DNA of 64,000 bases from Atriophallophorus winterbourni (taxonomy: Eukaryota > Platyhelminthes > Trematoda > Plagiorchiida > Microphallidae). The position numbers were made by a program, and so were the translations under genes. Under the pieces are notes generated by a model, which saw nothing but the letters and a program-made list of their open reading frames with translations, did not search any database and was not told where the DNA came from. Positions 1 through 10,909 of the stretch are shown in pieces. Each line of letters begins with the position of its first letter. The stretch's first letter is position 1. The DNA lies in contig JACCGJ010005793.1 in the NCBI GenBank assembly GCA_013407085.1, forward strand, positions 1 to 64,000, in the 5' to 3' direction.

Positions 1-2
1 CG

Positions 3-789
3 AAGGTCAACTCTATCGAGGACTGTCAAGTTCTGCAAGGAGATTTGCATAAACTGCACCAGTGGTCAATCCAAAACAAACTGCCATTTAATTTCCGCAA
101 GTGCAAAATGTTGCAAGTCGGAAAACCCTTTCCCTTTCCCTATACACTTGGCAGCCACCCGCTTGAATGGAGTACATCACAAAAGATCTCGGAATCTTGG
201 TGTCTGGCACTTTGAAGAACAGCCTACAGTGCGAAGCCGTCTACAAGCGTGCGTGCAGCTTGCTAGGTTTACTGAAACGCATTTTCGGACGTTGCCCACC
301 ACACTCACTCGTGAAATTACTAAACACTTACATACATCCTGTCGTTGACTACGCTGTACAAGCTTGGACGCCATGGATGGAAAAAAACATCTCGCTCCTC
401 AAACGAATTTATCACAAGGCAACCAAAACGGTTACCGGATTGAATAATTTACCCTTTGAGCAGCGACTGACCAGACTTGGACTGTGCACCCTCGAGCGCA
501 GACGTATCCTACACGACCTCACTCTGACATATCGAATCATCTACGCGAAATCCCACCCTCTCAAACACCTCTTCAAGTTTCGTTCGTTGTCCCCACACGC
601 AGCCACCCTTTGACCCTTCAAATCCCACACTCACGATTGAATTGTCGTCGTCACTTCTTCGCTGTTCGTGTATGCTTCCTGTGGAATAGCTTGCCGATAG
701 ATATTGTTACCTCATCGAACGAGCACATCTTTAAACAAAGGTTACGAAACCTTATGTTGAGAACTACTGCGTTAGCCCCTACCTATTGA
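3..789 (+). pseudogene. CR1-like LINE reverse transcriptase, C-terminal fragment (frameshifted)
   Basis: This is the 3' end of a non-LTR retrotransposon ORF2, entering from the left edge. Translation starts just after the RT palm and runs through the thumb and C-terminal region. Recognisable blocks are LPFNFRKCKML, QKDLGILVSGTLKNSLQCEAVYKRA and YIHPVVDYAVQAWTPWMEK, ending near VRVCFLWNSLP. The frame is broken twice: in an A-run near 180 and again near 590-600 (PHAATL against HPLTLQIPHSRLNCRR). The same blocks occur in the better preserved CR1 at 26678-29825, so it belongs to a related subfamily. It is a dead copy. The 3' UTR probably runs to about 900, with no clear terminal repeat. Confidence 0.85.
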
Positions 790-1016
790 TGTCTATAAAA
801 TTTTAACGCACGGAACTACCGTCCATCCAAAGATTCTTTTCCCTCAGTCTGTGTTGCCATTGCGGATTATTTTTGCTCCACCTATGAAGAACATGGACAT
901 GATCATACAAGTAACGATTTTTTTTATAATTTTTTATACGTATATCCTATGGTATTGTACAGCAATTTGCTTTTTTTTAACCATAAATCTTGAATTGTGA
1001 AGCTAATCCTAGTTGC

Positions 1017-2480
1017 AGGGCATGAATTAAAGAGCTGGCAAAACGGTGCGGCAAGCACTGAGGCAAGATTCTTAAGCATAATTGAGTAGATGCCGTCCGG
1101 TCCCTCAGATTTGTTGACCCGAACATGGATAAGTGCGTCAAACACCTCAGCCTCATTGAAGGACAACTCATCTAATACATGGACACCATGTGTCAGGTTA
1201 AGCAGACCTGACGGTGCGTTTGAAGAATTATCCCGTCGTTGAACGCTACTGAAAAACCCTGAGAAGGCAGTCGCCTTAGACAGGTCGGTATCGGCAACTT
1301 TTCCGTCCTCCAGTTTCAAATCCCCTATGTTTTCCCTAGTTTTCCTTTTGACTGTGCGTAGCTATAAAACCTTTTCGGGTTGGATTTAGCATCCCTAGCT
1401 AGAGATAACTCAAAATCCTGTTTGAGCACACGTTGTAATTTAACACAGGCATTCCGAGCGGTTTTGTAGCGGGCCCAAGAACCAGAAGTAAGGGATAGCT
1501 TATATTGCCGCCATAGACGATCCCGTTTACGGGTAGACCTACGGATCGAGGAGACCACCAGGGTGGCCTTCGATGCCTTCTCACACACTGCAGCGGAGCG
1601 TGTTTGTCTTGTAACTCGTTTAGATACTTAGAAATTCTATCCCAGTTTTCATTTACATTTGAATCGCTAGATAACTGAAGGGAAGATTTTGAAGTCTGCA
1701 AGAGTAAACCCCAGTCAACACGCCTAAAATTGCGTCTAGGACGAGAGAAAGGTTTGCGAAAACGCAATATCGCTTCGAAGCTTATCATTACGTGATCACT
1801 TTTGCCGAGCGGCGGTAGGTACTTTAAATGACTAATGGCTTCTAGCTGGGACGACAATACCAAGTCAAGAGTGGATGGAGTGCATTCATGGCGAAACCTT
1901 GTAGGATCATTGACATGCTGGTGCAGCACATGATTATGGAGCCATTCGAGAAAGGTGTCAGATTGCTGGGTGACTAGACCAGTGGGGACAGGCCAATCTA
2001 TGTCTGGGAGGTTGAAATCACCCAAGATAAGTACACTGTGAGCTGAGTGAAACAAACCGTCGAGTGTCTCAATAAGCTGTGTAAACTCCTGTATGGTTGC
2101 ACAGGGCGTGACGTAAACACAAGCAATCGCCAGTGCTGACTTGTAGCAAGTCAGGACACTAGTAACAACTTGGACATTTTCAATAGCGAGTGATAACCCT
2201 GGGCCCGTATTGTGCAGACCATATTCAAGGAAAAGTGCCACGCCTCCGCCTCTTCTATCGCCAGGTCTATCGCATCTGATGACAAGATACTGTTCGCTGA
2301 TACTAGCTGGCACAACATCAACCGCAGACAGCCAGGTTTCAGACAGCGCTATAACCCTCGGGTGTAGCTCGGCTACACGAAAAGAAAGTTCAGACCACTT
2401 ATTTCTTAGGCTGCACACATTAGCGTACAACACAGTGGCACTGGATACGCGCGCTTCTAAGCTGAGTCGTGCTTTGCCCT
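1017..2480 (-). pseudogene. CR1-like LINE ORF2: endonuclease plus start of RT, 3'-truncated
   Basis: Reading leftward from about 2480, this encodes an exonuclease-endonuclease-phosphatase domain. Blocks seen are LYANVCSLRNKW, IALSETWLS, RCDRPGDRRGGGVALF, LILGDFNLPDID, STLDLVLSS and LGKSDHVMISF. A basic linker follows, then the RT entry (NKSEGPDGIYSIMLKN). The similarity stops at about 1017, after LFNSC, where the plus-strand sister copy (8588-11416) carries on into the RT fingers. The RT catalytic core is therefore missing. There is a frame break near 1590 and another in the A-run near 1322-1335. It is the closest relative in the window of the 8588-11416 copy. Confidence 0.88.
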
Positions 2481-2852
2481 CGGTCGAAGCACCCGGAAAA
2501 GCTGCACGTTTTTTGGCGTACTGCTTAATGCAGGAGAAGCAATATCGTGTGCATCTTGCACGACGGTAATGGAACGTTGCCTAACTATTAAGCCCTTATT
2601 TACAACATGAGAGCTGCCACTAGAAAGGCTTGACTGGCTTTCTTCTTCATTCAAGCTAAGCAATACTTGGACAATCATGGATATCACAGGGTCACAAGCC
2701 GGAGAAGCTTCAACACAACTAATTCCTCTTTCACTTTGTTCTGGTGATGTACTACAGATGACAATGCTGTCTTTTCCACTTATAATAATCCCACATGCGA
2801 CTTTAACGTCATGAATACTAACACAACTTATCATATCATGTACCTCATACAC
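2457..2852 (-). pseudogene. Possible upstream ORF (ORF1 end) of the CR1 copy
   Basis: An open frame of 131 codons lies directly upstream of, and overlaps, the start of the endonuclease ORF. ORF1 and ORF2 overlap in the same way in the CR1 at 11.8-15.4 kb. No zinc knuckle, RRM-like or esterase motif could be recognised. It has a Ser/Glu-rich middle (NEEESQSSLSSGSS). The assignment rests on position only; it could equally be part of the 5' leader. Confidence 0.3.
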
Positions 2853-3009
2853 GGAAATATCTTTCTAGAAAATGAAAAAAGCTTTTAAAAAGCTCATTTA
2901 TATGCATTTTGATCACAGACATCATCAATTGCCGACTCTGGAGTAGTCGGCCTAACAGATATTCTGTACTCCGCTAGCCTTCTTCCCCACACCCCATCCT
3001 TGTTGAGAA
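2853..3009. other. Short spacer between opposed LINE fragments
   Basis: AT-rich sequence between the minus-strand CR1 copy and the next plus-strand CR1 copy. Nothing recognised. Confidence 0.4.
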
Positions 3010-4738
3010 AAAGATATATGAAATGCATCTACACCAAAGCACAATGTCTCGAAAACAAAATCGGTGAATTGCGTGCATTTTTTTGAGATGTTCACCAGAC
3101 ATCATTGCCGTAACAGAAACCTGGCTTTAGACTCACCAAAAAATAGTGAATCAGAATTACCAGGAATGTCCCTTATTCGTCATGACCGTGAAACCGGAGG
3201 GGAAGGAGTAGATTTGTATTATAGACAAAACCTTTTGTGTCGTGAGATTACGGATCCAGACATCGTGTTGCATGATAAACTCTGGTGCTCAGTCCAATTA
3301 GCTAACATCGAAGACTGTGTTTTGGGAGTAGTATATCGCCTACGGCCTGCACAGGAAACTTACAATGGTTACTTCCAGATTCACTTTAGCATTTTTAATT
3401 ATGAGTGACTTTAATTTACGGAATCTGCAGAGCAGTACCATTTACCCAGGACACTCCCTCGAACGCGCATTCAGTGAGTTGTTTGACGATATTCCTCTTT
3501 ATAACCACATTGTATGTAATACCTGATACCGCGGAACCGATTTACTTTTAATTTTGGATCTCGTTCTGACAAGCAATAATGGTCACCAAGCAGAGCAATA
3601 GTTTTGCTAGAAGAAAGGGTGGCATACGTTCGACATTTTCATGAGGTTGAATGGCCAAAAGTTGAGTGCAATATAAATTTCAACCGGTTAGAAACAGAAC
3701 AGGACCGAAAGAGACATTAGTCGGTCCTGGGTTCTCGGACCGATTTTGTTTTTGATCTACGCAAACGACATCCACGAACGTGTTAAATGCAAGGTTATGT
3801 TATTTGCAGACGATATCAAGCTTTGGGGAAGCATGCGTACAAATGATGACTGTGAAATTTTGCAGAAGGATTTAAACACATTGCACGATTAGTCTCTGGG
3901 AAACAAACTACCCTTCAACTTCAAAAAGTGCAAAGTGTTAAACATTGGAAAGACTGTGAATTACACCTACACTCTTGGGTCCCACCAACTCGTCTGGACA
4001 ACTGAAAAAAAGGATTTGGGTGTTTGGACCAGTTCAAGTCTGAAGACTTCACTGCAGTGCAAAGCGGTATACAAAAGGCATCCCAAGTATTTGCGTTATT
4101 GCAACAATTTTTCGGCAGTTTCTGGAATCAGTCGGTGCCCCATATCATGAACACCTATCTGAGACCAGCGATGGAGTAAGCTGTTTAGGCTCGGTCAACC
4201 TGAATTTAGAAAGACAATAATCTTCTGCAGCGTATTTACCACCGAATCACACAGCTTGTACCCGGACAAGCTGCAAAACCATATGAAGAACGTTTGAGGA
4301 GTCTCAATCTTTTCGACTTTCGCTGTCGTCGGCTAAATGGTGACCTCATACTGCTATACAACATTATGCACGTCCCTAACCATCCCTTGTTCAGACTTTT
4401 CAAACACTCGCCACCCCGTGCCAGTCAGAAACATGAACTTACAGTGCTTATTCGCACTTCAAGACTGAACTGTCGAAGATATTCGTAGGCTGTACGTGTA
4501 AGTTTCACATGGAACACCCTCCCTCCGCTGTTACACACTCAGCCAAATTGGATACTTTTAAAGCTAATTTGGATAAATACTTGAGAGAAAACCCAAATTT
4601 TGATACGATTTACACTACATGAGTTTCCCTGTTCTTCTTTTTTTATTGTATATACCTCATAAATCCATCCTATGTTTATTGTTAAGCTAAATGCTTTTTA
4701 GACCATTACAACTTTGAATCACTTTGAATCACTTTGAG
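3010..4738 (+). pseudogene. CR1-like LINE with internal deletion, 3' end intact
   Basis: Endonuclease blocks are visible from about 3010 (MKCIYTKAQCLENKIGEL, then LPGMSLIRHDRETGGEGVDLYY, LVMSDFNL-like). At about 3718 the sequence jumps straight to the RT motif-B'/C region (LGPILFLIYANDI, then VMLFADDIKLWG). The RT fingers and motif A are deleted. The C-terminal part follows with several frameshifts and stops (KDLGVWTSSSLKTSLQCKAVYK; LFDFRCRRLNGDLILLY). The element ends with a tandem terminal repeat of ACTTTGAATC type at 4711-4738, the same terminus as the element ending near 54757. Confidence 0.85.
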
Positions 4739-5950
4739 TGTTTAGTCGAGCAAACGGCAAACTATGCACATGAGTTTTAAACGGCGGTTGGGATGAAGGT
4801 ATTGCAGTGCTAGCTGACTCATATTGCTGCAAATGCAATTTCATTTTGACAGTTGCAAAGAGGGAAAATCGAATGGTGTGCCTAAAGACAAGACAGAGAT
4901 AGCAGGTCATGATAAGACATCGGCCTCGAAGTTTGCTTTTAATTTGACGTAATGAATATCAGTTGAGAATTGCAAAAATGTAATGCAACTGTTGAATGTC
5001 GCATGATGAATGACGATGAAGTTTTACATTCGTGGCAAAAGTCAGCGGCTGGTGATCCGTGAAAAAGATATAAACGAGATCTTTCAAGAGATGACGAAAC
5101 TTTCCGCATGGCAAAGTATATCACAAGTAGAAAACCGCCTAATGTGGTGCATCAGGTTTGAGCCTGGTAAAACTTGTGCTAAAATAATACCAGTGGAAGA
5201 CATGTGTTTATATGGTGTTTTAAAGCAGCTACACGCAGACGAATCACGGGGCTTTAGTTGTCGAAGAACAAGCATAGATTTTATCAGAAGCCTGTCATAA
5301 ATGTGCAATCACTCAGTATTTCGTGAGTTGATTCGTACAAAACTAATTGCTCTTGGCGGTGGTATTGAGTGAGTATTCCGAAAATATGCCAAAAATAACC
5401 AAAACGAATTTTTTGTATATGAAAAAATTGCCGGTGGTCGGGCTGACTAATTATGTAGTGGACCAAAAATAATTCTAGACTACACAAAATATAATAAAAA
5501 TGAATCAAACTCAATAAAAGATCGAAAGAAAAATTGTCCAATGAAAGATCCAGTGATATCAAAATGTAGCGCGATGAACCTACACAGGTAATTCCAAGAG
5601 ATGGAATCAAAAGTCCAGATTTTGGTAAAGATGTTGGAGGATGCGTTAATCACAATTCATGGAGCAACGCACACAATGTTCGCAACCACAAAAGAAGATA
5701 ATGTCAGAGGGTTCAAAATTATATTTACCTAAAAAACTTTCATTTTACAAGCAATTATTCGAATAAATTAAACGATGCGAAAACAAATGCTTTTGTACAA
5801 AGTAGAAGGAATCGAAATGGTGAATCACAACAGAACTTTAGAAAGCGCAAGACAACTGAACAGTCGTAAGTAGCATGCCAAATAACTAACTGAATCCTCA
5901 ATGCTTCACCTGAGAATCAATCAGGATTAAGTAAGGATATATCGCGAGAA
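4739..5950. other. Unassigned interval with one small open frame (5010-5300)
   Basis: No known family was recognised here. A 96-codon open frame on the plus strand at 5010-5300 contains KDINEIFQEMTKLSAW and WCIRFEPGKTCAKIIPVEDM. It has no detectable splice context or motif. It might be the ORF1 remnant of the CR1 that begins near 5960, but that is only a guess from position. The rest is AT-rich with no supported feature. Confidence 0.3.
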
Positions 5951-5959
5951 ACCATCGCC

Positions 5960-7180
5960 GAGTGGTCTGTACTCCACATCATGGCGCATGAGATTCGACC
6001 ACCTGCAATAGCACTGACAGAAACTTGGCTATCTGCATCTGATCATATACCTGACGCAATTTGTAGCAGTTGTTCTGTAATCAGATGTTATAGACCAGGT
6101 GCAATAAGGGTGGTGGTATCTTTCCCAGGTTAGGATTTCTAACTTAGGAATCAACCATTAAGCTTAGCACGCACAACGTCAAAATTACTACCTGTGGCAT
6201 TCAATCTTGCCCGAACCAGTGCTGTTCATCAGATAAAATGTACGAGGACTTTATCGAATGGATTCATATGCATGCCATGAGCCAACGTGTGAATAAACCT
6301 ACAAACTTCCGTCAGGACTACTTACCTTCTATCCTGGAACTCGTAGTTTCTTCCAGCGAAGAAATTGTTAGACAGTTTGAATATCTCACTCCACTACTGA
6401 AAAGTGATCGTTATGAAAAGCTTCAAATCAATACTAAGGTATGACGAACCTCATGTTGAACTGAGGCGCAATTGCAACTGTGTAGACTGGGACGTTGTCT
6501 CGGAGGAAGCCAAAAATATCTTGTCTCAATATGCTGTTGACGATATAGTAACAAACTGGCAGAAAATACACCATTGTCTGCCTAAATTGCAAGATGGTTT
6601 CATCGATGACTTGGCAACGTCGTTCGAACGGCCGTGCTATATTTTTGCAGATGATGTCAAGTTTATCGGAGCACTGAATGAACATGATCTGTTTGAGGAT
6701 ATCAAAAACATCATCAGGTGGTCTGCTAGATGGGATCTACCAATAACTACACTCAAAGCCAACTCTTGTCTAAAGTCGTTTGGAAGCCGAAGCATATGTA
6801 CCAGATGGGATACTTGAGATAAATGGGGTTCCGGAAGTTCCTGATTTAGGTATCGAGGTTTGAGCGGAATTTAATTGGAGTGATCAATGTGCAGCTCTCA
6901 AACAACACGATAGGGGCGTGCTTCAACCAGTATTATTCTGCAGGTTCGCATGAGACCACAACTCGAGTATTGCTTTTAAACATGGTTATCTTATGTGAAA
7001 GAAGGTATTGCGAAGCTTCAATGTTTCAAGTGCCCAGCTACTAGTAGACTGAGGGCAATCATGTATATCTTATGGGGAAGGATTACTGAATCAATATCTC
7101 TTCTCACTAAAAAGAAGGCGTCTACGTGGGGATCTTATTGAAATCCGCAAAATCATGATAGGTTTCAGTACTGTTCATCA
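5960..7180 (+). pseudogene. CR1-like LINE, heavily decayed, endonuclease joined to RT active site
   Basis: Endonuclease remnants (RPPAIALTETWLSASD, PTNFRQDYLPSILELVVSSSEE) are followed by linker sequence (NCVDWDVVSEEAKNILSQ). The frame then runs directly into the RT catalytic block (CYIFADDVKFIGALNEHDL), so roughly the RT fingers and motif A are gone. Further stops and frameshifts follow to about 7150 (LFSLKRRRLRGDLIEIRKI). It is closest to the 8588-11416 copy, which has CFIFADDVKFIGSTDEDTL at the same place. This is a dead copy. Confidence 0.82.
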
Positions 7181-7257
7181 CGGAACCAAATTAATTTGCC
7201 ACCACATCTTCGCAGCCAACTCATAGGAGTTCCTAATGTTTGACCAGATCAACATTG
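7180..7257 (+). repeat. 80-bp repeat downstream of CR1 (copy 1)
   Basis: The stretch from CACGGAACCAAATTAATTTG to GATCAACATTGCA recurs at about 11570-11649 with roughly 90% identity by eye. In both places it lies 3' of a CR1 copy. Here it is immediately followed by an RTE-like fragment. Its parent element is not identified. Confidence 0.75.
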
Positions 7258-8020
7258 CATGGAAATTGATAAGCGGATAGGCAGAGCAGCTGTCATTCTG
7301 TCCCGATTGAACTCTTGTGTTTCGGGTAACCAGAAGCTGACTGTAAATACAAAGATGATGGTATGCCGCGCGTGCGTACTAAATGATTTACTGTACGGCA
7401 GTAAAACCTGGACCACCCACGCAAGACACGAACGGAAGCTGAATGCTTTCCATCTACGAAGCATCCGTCGTATCTTGAACGTATCGTGAATGGACAGAGC
7501 GACTAATGCTGAAGTGCTTTTAAAAGCTGATCTACAGAGCATGTTCACCCTATTGCGACAGCACCGCCTGCGGTGGCTTCGTCATGTCTACAGAATGAAA
7601 AATGGTCGTATTCCAAAAGATTTACTCTATGGTGAGTTGCAATTAGGAAGTCGACCATTGTGCAGACCGCACTTGCGGTACAAAGACGTTTGTATAAGAG
7701 ATATGAGAGCTCTTGGCATTGACCCGGCTAGTTGGGAAGAACTTGCTCTCAACCGCTCACTTTGGAGGCATTGTGTAAAGCGTCGTCTGCAAGCTGGAAA
7801 GGAGCAGATACAGCTTTTGGCTGCTGAACGAGGATCACGCCGCCGGCGTGCAACTGATGCAATACAACCGAATTCTGACTACGGTTGCCAGCGCTGTGGT
7901 AGAGATTGTTCCTCCCGAATCGGACTGTTTAGGCATTCAAAAAGCTGTAGAACATAAACATTCATGCGGATGTGATGTACATCCATGGTCGGCATCGACC
8001 GAAGGAGGCCAATAACAACA
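7258..8020 (+). pseudogene. RTE-like LINE (subfamily B) RT C-terminus with terminal C2H2 knuckle
   Basis: The sequence encodes the RT thumb and C-terminal region of an RTE-type endonuclease-RT. Blocks are DKRIGRAAVILSRLNSC, LYGSKTWTTHARHERKLNAF, LRWLRHVYRMKNGRIPKDLLYG and DPASWEELALNRSLWR. It ends in a C2H2-like finger (CQRCGRDCSSRIGLFRHSKSC), which is common at the end of such RTs. A stop or frame break at about 7488 separates two blocks. The 3' end (ATGGTCGGCATCGACC, then GAAGGAGGCC) is shared with the copy ending near 48085. The element is 5'-truncated. Other copies are at 58130-60090 and 22008-22315. Confidence 0.88.
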
Positions 8021-8431
8021 ACATCCAAGTGATATGTATGCTCTCGCGCAAAATGTTGGTACTTGAAGCCGTCCATTAAAACTGGCGAACCGCATGTCAG
8101 GTCTAATATTCTTATGTACTTTTTGATGAAAATGTATTAAATTACCCGTTTCGTTTTCACAAAGAAATAGTTCGTTCCACATCGGTAGATGTTTCTAAAA
8201 AGGATTTGACCTTCTTATTTTATCCATAATTGAATAATTGGTATGTTCTTCATGTTGTCTATAGAACCCACTAATTCCTCCCTCACCTATTGGTGTGGGA
8301 GTAGGTGGTGTGGAGTGTGTGTTGGTGGTGTGTGGAGTTTTTTGTTGCATTTCAGATTACTGTCGTAACAGAAGAAATTCGTGAAAATATTGATTGAATT
8401 GGTAAACGCTATTCTGTGGCATACCGTAATA
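8021..8431. other. Unassigned interval with a T/G-rich stretch
   Basis: No coding family recognised. A low-complexity GTGTGG-type stretch lies at about 8285-8335. The 3' border of the RTE-like copy is near 8020. Confidence 0.4.
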
Positions 8432-8587
8432 ACGCGTGCTTCCTAAATACAATTCGGATAATCTCTTGGCGTCGCGATCGTAGAAGATTTCAAATAGACA
8501 AAAAGAATAAACATTTTGGCAATGGTGTGAGCTTTTCTGCAGCTTTGAAACTAAAGAAATTTTAGACGCTCGATTGGCTAGTTAGCA
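8432..8587 (+). repeat. CR1 3' UTR fragment, copy of 11220-11390
   Basis: From TGCTTCCTAA to CTCGATTGGCTAGTTAG this matches 11220-11378 with few changes. At 11.2 kb the same sequence is the 3' UTR of the CR1 copy and leads into its ACTGA tail. Here it ends abruptly at 8587 and joins the middle of a CR1 endonuclease gene. The simplest reading is the tail of an older CR1 into which, or next to which, a 5'-truncated CR1 was inserted. Confidence 0.7.
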
Positions 8588-8846
8588 CTGGCGATTGCTT
8601 GTGTTTACGTCACGCCCTGTGCAGCTTAGACAGCTTATTGAGACACTCGACAGTTTGTTTCACTTAGCTCACAGTGTACGTATCTTTGGTGATTTCAATC
8701 TCCCAGATATAGATTGACCTGTCCCCACTGATCTAGTCACCCAGCAATCTGACACCTTTCTCGAATGGCTTCATAATCATGCGCAGCACCAGCATGTCAA
8801 TGATCCTACAAGGTTTCGCCATGAATGCACTCCATCCACTCTTGAC

Positions 8847-9386
8847 TTGGTATTGTCATCCCAGCTAGAAGCCATCAGTCATTTAAAGTACCTATCGCCG
8901 CTCGGAAAAGGTGATCACGTAATGATAAGCTTCGAAGCGATATTGCGTTTTCGCAAACCTTTCTCTCGTCCTAGACTCAATTTTAGGCGTGTTGACTGGG
9001 GTTTACTCTTGCAGACTTCAAAATCTTCCCTTCAGTTATCTAGCGATTCAAATGTAAATGAAAACTGGGATAGAATTTCTAAGTATCTAAACGAGTTACA
9101 AGACAAGCACGCTTCGCTGCAGTGTGTGAGAAGGCATCGAATGCCACCCTGGTGGTCTCCTCGAGTCCGTAGGTCTACCCGTAAACGGAATCGTCTATGG
9201 CGGCAATATAAGCTATCCCTTACTTCTGGTTCTTGGGCCCGCTACAAAGCCGCTCGGAATGCCTGTGTTAAATTACAACGTGTGCTCAAACAGCATTTTG
9301 AGTTATCTCTAGCTAGGGATGCTAAATCCAACCCGAAAAGGTTTTATAGCTACGCACAGTCAAAAGGAAAAACTAGGGAAACATAG
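8847..9386 (+). pseudogene. CR1 ORF2 part 1: end of endonuclease and linker
   Basis: This open stretch of 179 codons covers the end of the endonuclease (LEAISHLKYLSPLGKGDHVM) and the basic linker (SWARYKAARNACVKLQRVLKQ; NPKRFYSYAQSKGK). It closes at a stop caused by a missing A in GAAACATAGG; with one more A the frame would run into KLEDGKVADTD at 9392. The minus-strand sister copy breaks in the same 20 bp but in the neighbouring A-run. The two lesions are therefore independent. Confidence 0.85.
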
Positions 9387-9391
9387 GGGAT

Positions 9392-10909
9392 TTGAAACTG
9401 GAGGACGGAAAAGTTGCCGATACCGACCTGTCTAAGGCGACTGCCTTCTCAGGGTTTTTCAGTAGCGTTCAACGACGGGATAATTCTTCAAACGCACCGT
9501 CAGGTCTGCTTAACCTGACACCTGGTGTCCATGTATTAGATGAGTTGTCTTTCAATGAGGCTGAGGTGTTTGACGCACTTATCCATGTTCGGGTCAACAA
9601 ATCTGAGGGACCGGACGGCATCTACTCAATTATGCTCAAAAATCTTGCCTCAGTGCTTGCCGAACTGTTTTTCCAGCTCTTCAATTCATGCTCGCAACTA
9701 GAAGTTGTTCCTAGTAAGTGGAGGGAAGCCATAGTCGTGCCAATACACAAGGGTGGGTGCAGGTCAACTGTTGGTAACTATAGACCGGTCAGCCTGACCA
9801 GCACCGTCTCTAAAGTAATGGAAAGACTGCTGCGTGATAAAATCTGTCAGCATCTTTGTCGGCATTCTCTGTTGAGTGTAACTCAGCATGGATTTCTTGA
9901 GGGTAGATCCTGTCTGACTAACCACCTTAGCTTTCTCAATACTGCCACTAAAAGGATGGATGAAGGGAAGCCTGTCGAAGCCCTCTACCTAGACTGCAGT
10001 AAGGCTTTCGATTCCGTAAATCACCGCCTTCTAGAGATTAGGCTAGCAGCCAAAGGCATACGGGGTAGTCTACTTGTTCGGATAAAGGCCTTCCTTACAG
10101 GTAGGACATTCCGAGTGAGAGTAGGATCTACGCTGTCGAATCAAACCGACGTGATCAGTGGTGTACCCCAAGGTTCGGTACTTGGTCCTCTTCTATTCCT
10201 GATTTTCATCGATGACTTGTCCTCTGAATTGAAGTGCCCATGCTTCATTTTTGCGGATGATGTGAAATTCATCGGATCAACGGATGAAGATACCTTGATG
10301 CACGACCTTGAGCGGGTCATAAACTGGTCATACCAGTGGGATCTCCCACTGAACCTAAATAAGAGCCAACTATGGTCAACACTGGTTGATAAGATTTCGG
10401 TCCAGGTGGCGGGGAATTCCCTCAGTGTTAACGCCACACAGTGTGTTAAGGATTTGGGTGTACTGGTTAGGGCTGACTTCAAATGGGAGGACCAATGTGT
10501 CGCTGCGGCTCAGCGTGCACGCAAGGTACTTTTTCGGCTGAAATCATTGCTATCGAGCAGAAGACCCGATGAATTCCTGCCACTGTACAAGGCATTAGTT
10601 CGGCCGCATCTTGAATACTGTGTTCAGGCGTGGTGTCCTCACTACAAAAAGGACATCCTTCGACTTGAAAGTGTACAGCGCCTCGCACCTCGCATGATTG
10701 AAGGTCAGCGAGGGAAACCGTACGCTGTGCGCCTAATGTCTCTCGATCTTTTCTCCCTTAGGCGCCGTCGTTTAAGAGGTGACTTAATAGAAATTTTTAA
10801 GATCTTGAAGGGTTTGAGTGGCGTGCAAATGAACGACTTCTTTACCTTAAGCCCGAGCTGGGCACCCGGGGCCACTCACTTAAAATTGCTAAGAAACGAT
10901 GTCGGCTAG
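9392..10909 (+). CDS. CR1-like reverse transcriptase (ORF2 part 2)
   Basis: Non-LTR reverse transcriptase, used for target-primed reverse transcription of the element's own RNA. The 505-codon frame has all the main RT blocks: NKSEGPDGIYSIML near residue 70, VVPIHKGGCRSTVGNYRPVS near 125, QHGFLEGRSCLTN near 170, a motif A of YLDCSKAFDSVNH near 200, GVPQGSVLGPLLFLIF near 255 and the catalytic FADDVKFIGS near 285. The C-terminal block ends with FSLRRRRLRGDLIEIFKIL. The frame closes at 10909, while similarity to other CR1 C-termini (NFWNILPEEL) continues in another frame to about 11054. The apparent start is internal, since the real ORF2 starts upstream. Probably inactive because of the frame breaks. 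Confidence 0.9.
   Translation: MKLEDGKVADTDLSKATAFSGFFSSVQRRDNSSNAPSGLLNLTPGVHVLDELSFNEAEVFDALIHVRVNKSEGPDGIYSIMLKNLASVLAELFFQLFNSCSQLEVVPSKWREAIVVPIHKGGCRSTVGNYRPVSLTSTVSKVMERLLRDKICQHLCRHSLLSVTQHGFLEGRSCLTNHLSFLNTATKRMDEGKPVEALYLDCSKAFDSVNHRLLEIRLAAKGIRGSLLVRIKAFLTGRTFRVRVGSTLSNQTDVISGVPQGSVLGPLLFLIFIDDLSSELKCPCFIFADDVKFIGSTDEDTLMHDLERVINWSYQWDLPLNLNKSQLWSTLVDKISVQVAGNSLSVNATQCVKDLGVLVRADFKWEDQCVAAAQRARKVLFRLKSLLSSRRPDEFLPLYKALVRPHLEYCVQAWCPHYKKDILRLESVQRLAPRMIEGQRGKPYAVRLMSLDLFSLRRRRLRGDLIEIFKILKGLSGVQMNDFFTLSPSWAPGATHLKLLRNDVG

Noticed and set aside
5010..5300. 96-codon plus-strand open frame as a gene
   Set aside because: No motif, no splice context and no second copy. Open frames of this size are expected by chance in this window.
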